Source of the DNA: Hydractinia symbiolongicarpus | Taxonomy: Eukaryota; Cnidaria; Hydrozoa; Anthoathecata; Hydractiniidae | Direction: 5' to 3' | NCBI RefSeq assembly: GCF_029227915.1 | Contig: NC_079885.1 | Span: forward strand, 2,170,001-2,234,000 | Length of the DNA stretch: 64,000 nt | Shown: positions 37,274 to 48,026 of the stretch, one piece after another | Layout: each line of letters opens with the position of its first letter | How positions within the stretch are numbered: the stretch's first letter is position 1 | Made by a program: the position numbers and the translations under genes | The notes under the pieces: generated by a model | What the model was told of the DNA's origin: nothing | Database searches by the model: none | The model's input: only the letters and a program-made list of their open reading frames with translations

Positions 37274-37476
37274 TTAAAAAATCGTTTTGGAAATGAGTTT
37301 ACTCACAGGGTACTTTCTTTGTATACATTCGACTAAACGGGCCACGCCCGGGATTTATGGGAAATCGCGGGTTTTCGTTTGCCGGCAATTAAACTTTTTT
37401 TATTCAGCGTCTCATCAAAAATGAAAACAGTTTTGAAAACTACAAGTCTCACGCGTTTTAGTGGTGAAAATATAAT
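37274..37476 (+). repeat. Chimeric monomer H/D ending the long paralogue
   Basis: H through AAACGGGCCACGCCCGGG, then D from GATTTATGGG to the end (CAATTAAACTTTTTTTATTC, CAGTTTTG). Its start belongs to the block copied from about 25693. The D end leads into the trimer array. Confidence 0.83.
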
Positions 37477-38085
37477 TTAAAAAATCGTTCTGGAAATGAG
37501 TTTACTCACAGGGTACTTTCTTTGTATACATTCGACGATACGGGCCAAGCCCGGGATTTACGGGAAATCGCGGGTTTTCGTTTGCCGGCGATTAAACTTC
37601 TTTCATTAAGCGTTTCATCAAAAATGAAAACATTTTTGAAAACTACAAGTCTCATGCGTTTTAGTGGTGAAAAGATAATTTGAAAAATCGTTTTGGAAAT
37701 GAGTTAACTCACAGGGTACTTTCTTTGTATACATTCGACTATACGGCCAAGCCCGGGATTTACAGGAAATTGCGGGTTTTCGTTTGCCGGCTATTAAACC
37801 ACCATTCATTAGGCGTCTCATTAAAAATGAAAACATTTCTTAAAACTACAAGTCTCATGGGCTTTAGTGGTGAAATAATAATTTAAAAAATCGTTCGGGA
37901 AATGAGTTTACTCCCTGGGTACTTTCTTTGTATACTTTTAACTATACGGGCCTAACCCGAGATTTATGGGAAATCGCAGGTTTTCGTTTGCCGGCGATTA
38001 AACTCCTTTTATTCAGCGTCTCATCAAAAATGAAAACAGTTTTGAAAACTACAAGTCTCACGCGTTTTAGTGGTGAAAATATAAT
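37477..38085 (+). repeat. Trimer E-F'-G, copy 1 (609 bp)
   Basis: Starts 37477, 37680, 37883. Diagnostic features: F' has lost one G (ACTATACGGCC), and G has CTTTTAACTATACGG and CCCGAGATTT. E has GCGTTTCATC, unlike the other two copies. Confidence 0.88.
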
Positions 38086-38286
38086 TTAAAAAATCGTTCT
38101 GGAAATGAGTTTACTCCCTGGGTACTTTCTTTGTATACTTTTGACTATACTGGCCTGTCCGGGATTTACGGAAATCGCGGGTTTTCTTGTGCCGGCGATT
38201 AAACTTCTTTTATTCAGCGTCCCATCAAAAATGAAAACATTTTTGAAAACTACAAGTCTCATGCGTTTTAGTGGTGAAAATATAAT
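38086..38286 (+). repeat. Displaced R-type monomer (201 bp) inside the trimer array
   Basis: Has ACTGGCCTGTCCGGG, ACGGAAATCG, GGTTTTCTTGTGCCGG and CGTCCCATC, the signature of the R monomers at 58769 and 59577, about 20.7 kb and 21.5 kb downstream. It is the only R monomer I found in domain 1. Both ends are hybrid: it starts with an E-like GTTCTGG and ends with a D/G-like GAAAATATAATTTA. That suggests a conversion tract or double crossover into a resident monomer rather than simple insertion. Confidence 0.85.
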
Positions 38287-39504
38287 TTAAAAAATCGTTC
38301 TGGAAATGAGTTTACTCACAGGGTACTTTCTTTGTATACATTCGACGATACGGGCCAAGCCCGGGATTTACGGGAAATCGCGGGTTTTCGTTTGCCGGCG
38401 ATTAAACTTCTTTCATTAAGCGTCTCATCAAAAATGAAAACATTTTTGAAAACTACAAGTCTCATGCGTTTTAGTGGTGAAAAGATAATTTGAAAAATCG
38501 TTTTGGAAATGAGTTAACTCACAGGGTACTTTCTTTGTATACATTCGACTATACGGCCAAGCCCGGGATTTACAGGAAATCGCGGGTTTTCGTTTGCCGG
38601 CTATTAAACCACCATTCATTAGGCGTCTCATTAAAAATGAAAACATTTCTTAAAACTACAAGTCTCATGGGCTTTAGTGGTGAAATAATAATTTAAAAAA
38701 TCGTTCGGGAAATGAGTTTACTCCCTGGGTACTTTCTTTGTATACTTTTAACTATACGGGCCTAACCCGAGATTTATGGGAAATCGCAGGTTTTCGTTTG
38801 CCGGCGATTAAACTCCTTTTATTCAGCGTCTCATCAAAAATGAAAACAGTTTTGAAAACTACAAGTCTCACGCGTTTTAGTGGTGAAAATATAATTTAAA
38901 AAATCGTTCTGGAAATGAGTTTACTCACAGGGTACTTTCTTTGTATACATTCGACGATACGGGCCAAGCCCGGGATTTACGGGAAATCGCGGGTTTTCGT
39001 TTGCCGGCGATTAAACTTCTTTCATTAAGCGTCTCATCAAAAATGAAAACATTTTTGAAAACTACAAGTCTCATGCGTTTTAGTGGTGAAAAGATAATTT
39101 GAAAAATCGTTTTGGAAATGAGTTAACTCACAGGGTACTTTCTTTGTATACATTCGACTATACGGCCAAGCCCGGGATTTACAGGAAATCGCGGGTTTTC
39201 GTTTGCCGGCTATTAAACCACCATTCATTAGGCGTCTCATTAAAAATGAAAACATTTCTTAAAACTACAAGTCTCATGGGCTTTAGTGGTGAAATAATAA
39301 TTTAAAAAATCGTTCGGGAAATGAGTTTACTCCCTGGGTACTTTCTTTGTATACTTTTAACTATACGGGCCTAACCCGAGATTTTTGGGAAATCGCAGGT
39401 TTTCGTTTGCCGGCGATTAAACTCCTTTTATTCAGCGTCTCATCAAAAATGAAAACAGTTTTGAAAACTACAAGTCTCACGCGTTTTAGTGGTGAAAATA
39501 TAAT
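38287..39504 (+). repeat. Trimer E-F'-G, copies 2 and 3 (609 bp each)
   Basis: Copy 2 is 38287-38895, copy 3 is 38896-39504. They appear identical by eye except for GATTTATGGG/GATTTTTGGG in G. With copy 1 they are the most homogeneous short-period array in domain 1. Confidence 0.9.
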
Positions 39505-40518
39505 TTAAAAAATCGTTCTGGAAATGAGTTTACTCACAGGGTACTTTCTTTGTATACATTCGACGATACGGGCCAAGCCCGGGATTTACAGGAAATCGCG
39601 GGTTTTCGTTTGCCGGCTATTGAACCACATTCATTAGGCGTCTCATTAAAAATGAAAACATTTCTTAAAACTACAAGTCTCATGCGTTTTAGTGGTGAAA
39701 AGATAATTTAAAAAATCGTTCGGGAAATGAGTTTACTCCCTGGGTACTTTCTTTGTATACTTTTGACTATACGGGCCGAGTCCGGGATTTACGGGAAATC
39801 GCGCGTTTTTGTTTGCCGGCGATTAAACCACTTTCACTAAGCGTCTCATCAAAAATTAAAACATTTCTGAAAACTACAAGTCTCATGCGTTTTAGTGGTG
39901 AAAAGATAATTTAACAAATCGTTTTGGAAATGAGTTTACTCACAGGGTACTTTCTATGTAAACATTCGACTATACGGGACAAACCCGGGATTTAGGGAAA
40001 TCGTGGTATTTCGTTTGCCGGCTATTGAACCACATTCATTAGGCGTCTCATTAAAAATGAAAACATTTCTTAAAACTACAAGTCTCATGCGTTTTAGTGG
40101 TGAAAAGATAATTTAAAAAATCGTTTTGGAAATGAGTTTACTCACAGGGTACTTTCTTTGTATACATTCGACTAAACGGGCCACGCCCGGGTTTTACGGA
40201 GAATCGCGGGTTTTCGTTTGCCGGCGATTAAACCACTTTCACTAAGCGTCTCATCAAAAATTAAAACATTTCTGAAAACTACAAATCTCATGCGTTTTAG
40301 TGGTGAAAATATAATTTGAAGAATCGTTCGGGAAATGAGTTTACTCCCTGGGTACTTTCTTTGTATACTTTTGACTATACGGGCCGAGTCCGGGATTTAC
40401 GGGAAATCGCGCGTTTTCGTTTGCCGGCGATTAAACTCCTTTTATTCAGCGTCTCATTAAAAATGAAAACATTTTTGGAAACTACAAGTCTCATTCGTTC
40501 TAGTGGTGCAGAAATAAT
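39505..40518 (+). repeat. Boundary zone of chimeric monomers between domains 1 and 2
   Basis: Starts: E/F 39505, I 39708, J/F 39911, H 40113, I with D'-leading tail 40316. The rare segment GGCTATTGAACCACATTC followed by CTTAAAAC and CATGCG occurs twice here (about 39613 and 40018) and I saw it nowhere else. Classical D and F monomers do not occur to the right of this zone. The private X, Y, S, T, U, V and W types begin after it. Confidence 0.75.
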
Positions 40519-41532
40519 TTGAAAAATCGTTCGGGAAATCAGTTTACTCCCTGGGTACTTTGTTTATATACATTCAACTACACGGGCCTAACCCGGGATT
40601 TACGGGAAATGGCGGGTTTTCGTTTGCCGGCGATTAAACTTCTTTTATTCAGCGTCTCATCAAAAATGAAAACACTTTTGAAAACTACAAGTCTCATGCG
40701 TTTTAGTGGTGAAAAGATAATTTAAAAAATCGTTTTTGAAATGGGTTTACTCACAGGGTAGTTTCTTTGTATACATTCGACTATACGGGCCAAGCCCGGG
40801 ATTTACAGGAAATCGCGGGTTTTCGTTTGCCGGCTATTAAACCACATTCATTAAGCGTCTCATTAAAAATGAAAACATTTCTGAAAACTACAAGTCTCAT
40901 GGGCTTTAGTTGTGAAATAATAATTTAAAAAATCGTTCGGGAAATACGTTTACTCCCTGGGTAATTTCTTTGTATACTTTTGACTATACGGGCCGAGTCC
41001 GGGTTTACGGGAAGTCGCAGGTTTTCGTTTGCCGGCGATTAAACTCTTTTTATTCAGCGTCTCATCAAAAATGAAAACATTTTTGAAAACTACAAGTCTC
41101 ATGCGTTTTAGTGGTGAAAAGATAATTTAAAAAATCGTTTTGGAAATGAGTTTACTCACAGGGTACTTTCTTTGTATACATTCGACTAAACGGGCCACGC
41201 CCGGGATTTACGGGAAATCGCGGGTTTTCGTTTGCCGGCGATTAAACCACTTTCACTAAGCGTCTCATCAAAAATTAAAACATTTCTGAAAACTACAAGT
41301 CTCGTGCGTTTTAGTGGTGAAAAAATAATTTAAAAAATCGTTCGGGAAATGAGTTTACTCGCTGGGTACTTTCTTTGAATTCTTTTGACTATACGGGCCG
41401 AGTCCGGGATTTACGGGAAATCGCGCGTTTTCGTTTGCCGGCGATTAAACTCCTTTTATTCAGCGTCTCATTAAAAATGAAAACATTTTTGGAAACTACA
41501 AGTCTCATTCGTTCTAGTGGTGCAGAAATAAT
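40519..41532 (+). repeat. Pentamer D''-X-Y-H3-I (1,014 bp)
   Basis: Starts 40519, 40722, 40925, 41127, 41330. First appearance of the X-Y pair (TTTAGTTGTGAAATAATA then AAATACGTTTACTCC and GGGTAATTTC). The I monomer has CTCGCTGGG and TTTGAATTCTTTTG, which creates an EcoRI site. Confidence 0.8.
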
Positions 41533-42344
41533 TTGAAAAATCGTTCGGGAAATCAGTTTACTCCCAGGGTACCTTCTTTATATACATTCAACTATACGGG
41601 CCTAACCCGGGATTTACGTGAAATCGCGGGTTTTCTTTTGCCGGCAATTAAACTTCTTTTATTCAGCGTCTCATCAAAAATGAAAACACTTTTGAAAACT
41701 ACAAGTCTCACGCGTTTTAGTGGTGAAAAAATAATTTAAGAAATCGTTCTGAAAATGAGTTTACTCATAGGGGAACTTTCTTTGTATACATTCGACGATA
41801 CGGGCCAAGCCAGGGATTTACGGGAAATCGCGGGTTTTCGTTTGCCGGCGATTAAACTCCTTTTATTCAGCCTCTCATCAAAAATGAAAACATTTTTGAA
41901 AACTACAAGTCTCATGCGTTTTAGTGGTGAGAAAATAATTTAAAAAATCGTTCGGGAAATGAGTTTACTCCCTGGGTACTTTCGTTGTATACTTTTGACT
42001 ATACGGGCCGAGTCCAGGATTTACGGGAAATCGCGGGTTTTCGTTTCCCGGCGATTAAACTCCTTTTATTCAGCGTCTCATCAAAAATGAAAACATTTTT
42101 GAAAACTACAAGTCTCATGCGTTTTAGTGGTGAAAAGATAATTTAAAAAATCGTTCTGGAAATCAGTTTACTCACAGGGTACTTTCTTTGTAAACATTCG
42201 ACTATACGGGACAAACCCGGGATTTAGGGAAATCGTGGTATTTCGTTTGCCGGTGATTAAACCTCTTTCATTAAGCGTCTCATTAAAAATGAAAACATTT
42301 TTGGAAACTACAAGTCTCAATCGTTCTAGTGGTGCAGAAATAAT
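41533..42344 (+). repeat. Tetramer D''-Q-M-J (812 bp)
   Basis: Starts 41533, 41736, 41940, 42143. Q has GTTCTGAAAATGAG and one extra base (ATAGGGGAACTTTC). M has TTTCCCGGCG. J has the GGTGATTAAACC variant shared with 10467 and 13307. Confidence 0.8.
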
Positions 42345-43359
42345 TTGAAAAATCGTTCGGGAAATCAGTTTACTCCCTGGGTACTTCCTTTATATACATT
42401 CAACTATACGGGCCTAACCCGGGATTTACGTGAAATCGCGGGTTTTCTTTTGCCGGCAATTAAACTTCTTTTATTCAGCGTCTCATCAAAAATGAAAACA
42501 CTTTTGAAAACTACAAGTCTCACGCGTTTTAGTGGTGAAAAAATAATTTAAGAAATCGTTCTGGAAATGAGTTTACTCACAGGGTACTTTCTTTGTATTC
42601 ATTCGACGATACGGGCTAAGCCCGGGATTTACGGGAAATCGCGGGTTTTCGTTTGCCGGCGATTAAACTCCTTTTATTCAGCGTCTCATCAAAAATGAAA
42701 ACATTTTTGAAAACTACAAGTCTCATGCGTTTTAGTGGTGAAAAGATAATTTAAAAAATCGTTTTGGAAATGAGTTTACTCACAGGGTACTTTCTTTGTA
42801 TACATTCGACTAAACGGGCCACGCCCGGGATTTACGGGAAATCGCGGGTTTTCGTTTGCCGGAGATTAAACCACTTTCACTAAGCGTCTCATCAAAAATT
42901 AAAACATTTCTGAAAACTACAAGTCTCATTCGTTTTAGTGGTGAAAAGATAATTTAAAAAATCGTTCGGGAAATGAGTTTACTCCCTGTGTACTTTCTTT
43001 GTATACTTTTGACTATACGGGCCGAGTCCGGGATTTACGGGAAATCGCGCGTTTTCGTTTGCTGGCGATTAAACTCCTTTTATTCAGCGTCTCATTAAAA
43101 ATGAAAACATTTTTGAAAACTACAAGTCTCATGCGTTTTAGTGGTGAAAAAAAAATTTAAAAAATCGTTCGGGAAATGAGTTTACACCCTGGGTACTTTC
43201 TTTGTATACATTCGACTATACGGGCCAAGCCCGGAATTTACGTGAAATAGCGGGTTTTCGTTTGCCGGCGATTAAACCTCTTTCATTAAGCGTCTCATCA
43301 AAAATGAAAACATTTTTGGAAACTACAAGTCTCATTCGTTCTAGTGGTGCAGAAATAAT
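42345..43359 (+). repeat. Pentamer D''-Q-H-I-L2 (1,015 bp)
   Basis: Starts 42345, 42548, 42751, 42954, 43157. H carries GCCGGAGATTAAACC and I carries CCCTGTGTAC. This H-I pair is a staple of domain 2 (46809, 47418, 50661, 53299, 56339, 62004). Confidence 0.8.
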
Positions 43360-44779
43360 TTGAAAAATCGTTCGGGAAATCAGTTTACTCCCTGGGTACT
43401 TTCTTTATATACATTCAACTATACGGGCCAAGCCCGGGATTTACGGGAAATCGCAGGTTTTCGTTTGCCGGCGATTAAACTCTTTTCATTCAGCGTCTCA
43501 TCAAAAATGAAAACATTTTTGAAACCTGCAAGTCTTATGCGTTTTAGTGGTGAAAAAAAAATTTAAAAAATCGTTCGGGAAATGAGTTTACACCCTGGGT
43601 ACTTTCTTTGTATACATTCAATTATACGGGCCAAGCCCGGGATTTACGGGAAATCGCGGGTTTTCGTTTGCCGGCTATTAAACCACATTCATTAAGCGTC
43701 TCATTAAAAATGAAAACATTTCTGAAAACTACAAGTCTCATGGGCTTTAGTTGTGAAATAATAATTTAAAAAATCGTTCGGGAAATACGTTTACTCCCTG
43801 GGTAATTTCTTTGTATACTTTTGACTATACGGGCCGAGTCCGGGTTTACGGGAAATCGCAGGTTTTCGTTTGCCGGCGATTAAACTCTTTTCATTCAGCG
43901 TCTCATCAAAAATGAAAACATTTTTGAAAACTACAAGTCTCATGCGTTTTAGTGGTGAAAAGATAATTTAAAAAATCGTTTTGGAAATGAGTTTACTCAC
44001 AGGGTACTTTCTTTGTATACATTCGACTAAACGGGTCACGCCCGGGATTTACGGGAAATCGCGGGTTTTTTGTGTGCCGGCGATTAAACTTCTTTTATTC
44101 AGCGTCCCATCAAAAAAGAAAACATTTTTGAAAACTACAAGTCTCATGCGTTTTAGTGGTGAAAAGATAATTTAAAAAATCGTTTTGGAAATGAGTTTAC
44201 TCACAGGGTACTTTCTTTGTATACATTCGATTATACGGGCCAAGCCCGGGATTTACGGGAAATCGCGGGTTTTCGTTTGCCGGCGATTAAACCACTTTCA
44301 CAAAGCGTCTCATCAAAAATAAAAACATTTCTGAAAACTACAAGTCTCATGCGTTTTAGTGGTGAAAAAATAATTTAAAAAATCGTTCGGGAAATGAGTT
44401 TACTCCCCGGGTACTTTCGTTGTATACTTTTGACTATACGGGCCGAGTCCGGGATTTACGGGAAATCGCGGGTTTTTGTTTCCCGGCGATTTAACTCCTT
44501 TTATTTAGCGTCTCATCAAAAATGAAAACATTTTTGAAAACTACAAGTCTCATGCGTTTTAGTGGTGAAAAGATAATTTAAAAAATCGTTCTGGAAATGA
44601 GTTTACTCCCAGGGTACTTTCTTTGTAAACATTCGACTATACGGGACAAACCCGGGATTTAGGGAAATCGTGTTATTTCGTTTGCCGGTGATTAAACCTC
44701 TTTCATTAAGCGTCTCATTAAAAATGAAAACATTTTTGGAAACTACAAGTCTCAATCGTTGTAGTGGTGCAGAAATAAT
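43360..44779 (+). repeat. Heptamer D'-L/X-Y-H/S-V-M-J (1,420 bp)
   Basis: Starts 43360, 43563, 43766, 43968, 44172, 44375, 44578. Contains L/X (TTACACCCT then GGCTATTAAACCACATTC) and H/S (GGGTCACGCC then GTGTGCCGG and CGTCCCATC) chimeras. J ends TCGTTGTAGTGG. Confidence 0.78.
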
Positions 44780-46808
44780 TTGAAAAATCGTTCGGGAAAT
44801 CAGTTTACTCCCTGGGTACTTTCTTTATATACATTCAACTATACGGGCCTAACCCGGGATTTACGGGAAATCGCGGGTTTTCTTTTGCCGGAAATTAAAC
44901 TTCTTTTATTCAGCGTCTCATCAAAAATGAAAACACTTTTTAAATCTACAAGTCTCACGCGTTTTAGTGGTGAAAAAATAATTTAAGAAATCGTTCTGGA
45001 AATGGGTTTACTCACAGGGTACTTTCTTTGTATACATTCGACGATACGGGCCAAGCTCGGGATTTACGGGAAATCGCGGGTTTTCGTTTGCCGGCGATTA
45101 AACTCCTTTTATTCAGCGTCTCATCAAAAATGAAAACATTTTTGAAAACTACAAGTCTCATGCGTTTTAGTGGTGAAAAGATAATTTAAAAAATCGTTTT
45201 GGAAATGAGTTTACTCACAGGGTACTTTCTTTGTATACATTCGACTATACGGGCCGAGCCCGGGATTTACGTGAAATCGCGGGTTTTCGTTTGCCGGCGA
45301 TTAAACCACTTTCACTAAGCGTCTCATCAAAAATGAAAACATTTCTGAAAACTACAAGTCTCGTGCGTTTTAGTGGTGAAAAAATAATTTAAAAAATCGT
45401 TCGGGAAATGAGTTTACTCGCTGGGTACTCTCTTTGTATACTTTTGACTATACGGGCCCAGTCCGGGATTTACGGGAAATCGCGGGTTTTCGTGTGCCGG
45501 CGATTAAACTTCTTTTATTCAGCGTCCCATCAAAAAAGAAAACATTTTTGAAAACTACAAGTCTTATGCGTTTTAGTGGTGAAAAGATAATTTAAAAAAT
45601 CGTTTTGGAAATGAGTTTACTCACAGGGTACTTTCTTTGTATTCATTCGATTATACGGGCCAAGCCCGGGATTTACGGGAAATCGCGGGTTTTCGTTTGC
45701 CGGCTATTAAACCACATTCATTAAGCGTCTCATTAAAAATGAAAACATTTCTGAAAACTACAAGTCTCATGGGCTTTAGTTGTGAAATAATAATTTAAAA
45801 AATCGTTCGGGAAATACGTTTACTCCCTGGGTAATTTCTTTGTATACTTTTGACTATACGGGCCGAGTCCGGGTTTACGGGAAATCGCAGGTTTTCGTTT
45901 GCCGGCGATTAAACTCTTTTTATTCAGCGTCTCATCAAAAATGAAAACATTTTTGAAAACTACAAGTCTCATGCGTTTTAGTGGTGAAAAGATAATTTAA
46001 AAAATCGTTTTGGAAATGAGTTTACTCACAGGGTACTTTCTTTGTATACATTCGACTAAACGGGCCACGCCCAGGATTTACGGGAAATCGCGGGTTTTCG
46101 TTTGCCGGCGATTAAACCACTTTCACTAAGCGTCTCATCAAAAATTAAAACATTTCTGAAAACTACAAGTCTCGTGCGTTTTAGTGGTGAAAAAATAATT
46201 TAAAAAATCGTTCGGGAAATGAGTTTACTCGCTGGGTACTGTCTTTGTATACTTTTGACTATACGGGCCCAGTCCGGGATTTACGGGAAATCGCGGGTTT
46301 TCGTGTGACGGCGATTAAACTTCTTTTATTCAGCGTCCAATCAAAAAAGAAAACATTTTTGAAAACTACAAGTCTCATGCGTTTTAGTGGTGAAAAGATA
46401 ATTTAAAAAATCGTTTTGGAAATGAGTTTACTCACAGGGTACTTTCTTTGTATACATTCGATTATACGGGCCAAGCCCGGGATTTACGGGAAATCGCGGG
46501 TTTTCGTTTGCCGGCGATTAAACCACTTTCACAAAGCGTCTCATCAAAAATAAAAACATTTCTGAAAACTACAAGTCTCATGCGTTTTAGTGGTGAAAAA
46601 ATAATTTAAAAAATCGTTCGGGAAATGAGTTTACTCCCTGGGTACTTTCGTTGTATACTTTTGACTATACGGGCCGAGTCCGGGATTTACGGGAAATCGC
46701 GGGTTTTCGTTTGCCGGCGATTAAACTCCTTTTATTCAGCGTCTCATCAAAAATGAAAACATTTTTGAAAACTACAAGTCCCATGCGTTTTAGTGGTGAA
46801 AAGATAAT
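44780..46808 (+). repeat. Ten monomers D''-Q-H-S-X-Y-H3-S-V-M (2,029 bp)
   Basis: Starts 44780, 44983, 45186, 45389, 45592, 45795, 45997, 46200, 46403, 46606. Two S monomers (GGGCCCAGTCCGGG, GTGTG) share CTCGCTGGG and CATCAAAAAAG or a one-base variant. The X-Y-H3-S-V order recurs at 48634 and 51270. Confidence 0.78.
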
Positions 46809-48026
46809 TTAAAAAATCGTTTTAGAAATGAGTTTACTCACAGGGTACTTTCTTTGTATACATTCGACTAAACGGGCCACGCCCGGGATTTACGGGAAAT
46901 CGCAGGTTTTCGTTTGCCGGAGATTAAACCACTTTCACTAAGCGTCTCATCAAAAATTAAAACATTTCTGAAAACTACAAGTCTCATGCGTTTTAGTGGT
47001 GAAAAGATAATTTAAAAAATCGTTCGGGAAATGAGTTTACTCCCTGTGTACTTTCTTTGTATACTTTTGACTATACGGGCCGAGTCCGGGATTTACGGGA
47101 AATCGCGCGTTTTCGTTTGCCGGCGATTAAACCTCTTTCATTAAGCGTCTCATCAAAAATGAAAACATTTTTGGAAACTACAAGTCTCATTCGTTCTAGT
47201 GGTGCAGAAATAATTTGAAAAATCGTTCGGGAAATCAGTTTACTCCCTGGGTACTTTCTTTATATACATTCAACTATACGGGCCAAGCCCGGGATTTACG
47301 GGAAATTGCGGGTTTTTGTTTGCCGGCGATTAAACTCCTTTTATTCAGCGTCTCATCAAAAATGAAAACATTTTTGAAAACTACAAGTCTCATGCGTTTT
47401 AGTGGTGAAAAGATAATTTAAAAAATCGTTTTGGAAATGAGTTTACTCACAGGGTACTTTCTTTGTATACATTCGACTAAACGGGCCACGCCCGGGATTT
47501 ACGGGAAATCGCAGGTTTTCGTTTGCCGGAGATTAAACCACTTTCACTAAGCGTCTCATCAAAAATTAAAACATTTCTGAAAACTACAAGTCTCATGCGT
47601 TTTAGTGGTGAAAAGATAATTTAAAAAATCGTTCGGGAAATGAGTTTACTCCCTGTGTACTTTCTTTGTATACTTTTGACTATACGGGCCGAGTCCGGGA
47701 TTTACGGGAAATCGCGCGTTTTCGTTTGCCGGCGATTAAACCTCTTTCATTAAGCGTCTCATCAAAAATGAAAACATTTTTGGAAACTACAAGTCTCATT
47801 CGTTCTAGTGGTGCAGAAATAATTTGAAAAATCGTTCGGGAAATCAGTTTACTCCCTGGGTACTTTCTTTATATACATTCAACTATACGGGCCAAGCCCG
47901 GGATTTACGGGAAATCGCAGGTTTTCGTTTGCCGGCGATTAAACTTCTTTTATTCAGCGTCTCACCAAAAATGAAAACACTTTTGAAAACTACAAGTCTC
48001 ACGCGTTTTAGTGGTGAAAAAAAAAT
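46809..48026 (+). repeat. Tandem trimer H-I-D', two copies (609 bp each)
   Basis: Copy 1 starts 46809, 47012, 47215; copy 2 starts 47418, 47621, 47824. H and I are nearly identical between copies (GCCGGAGATT, CCCTGTGTAC). The two D' differ in their 3' halves: the first has a Q-like CATTTTTG and CATGCG end, the second a true D' end (CTCACCAAAAATG). Confidence 0.85.

Noticed and set aside
39505-40518. Inversion or strand switch at the domain boundary
   Set aside because: Monomers on both sides and within the zone read in the same direction. Only the monomer types change.
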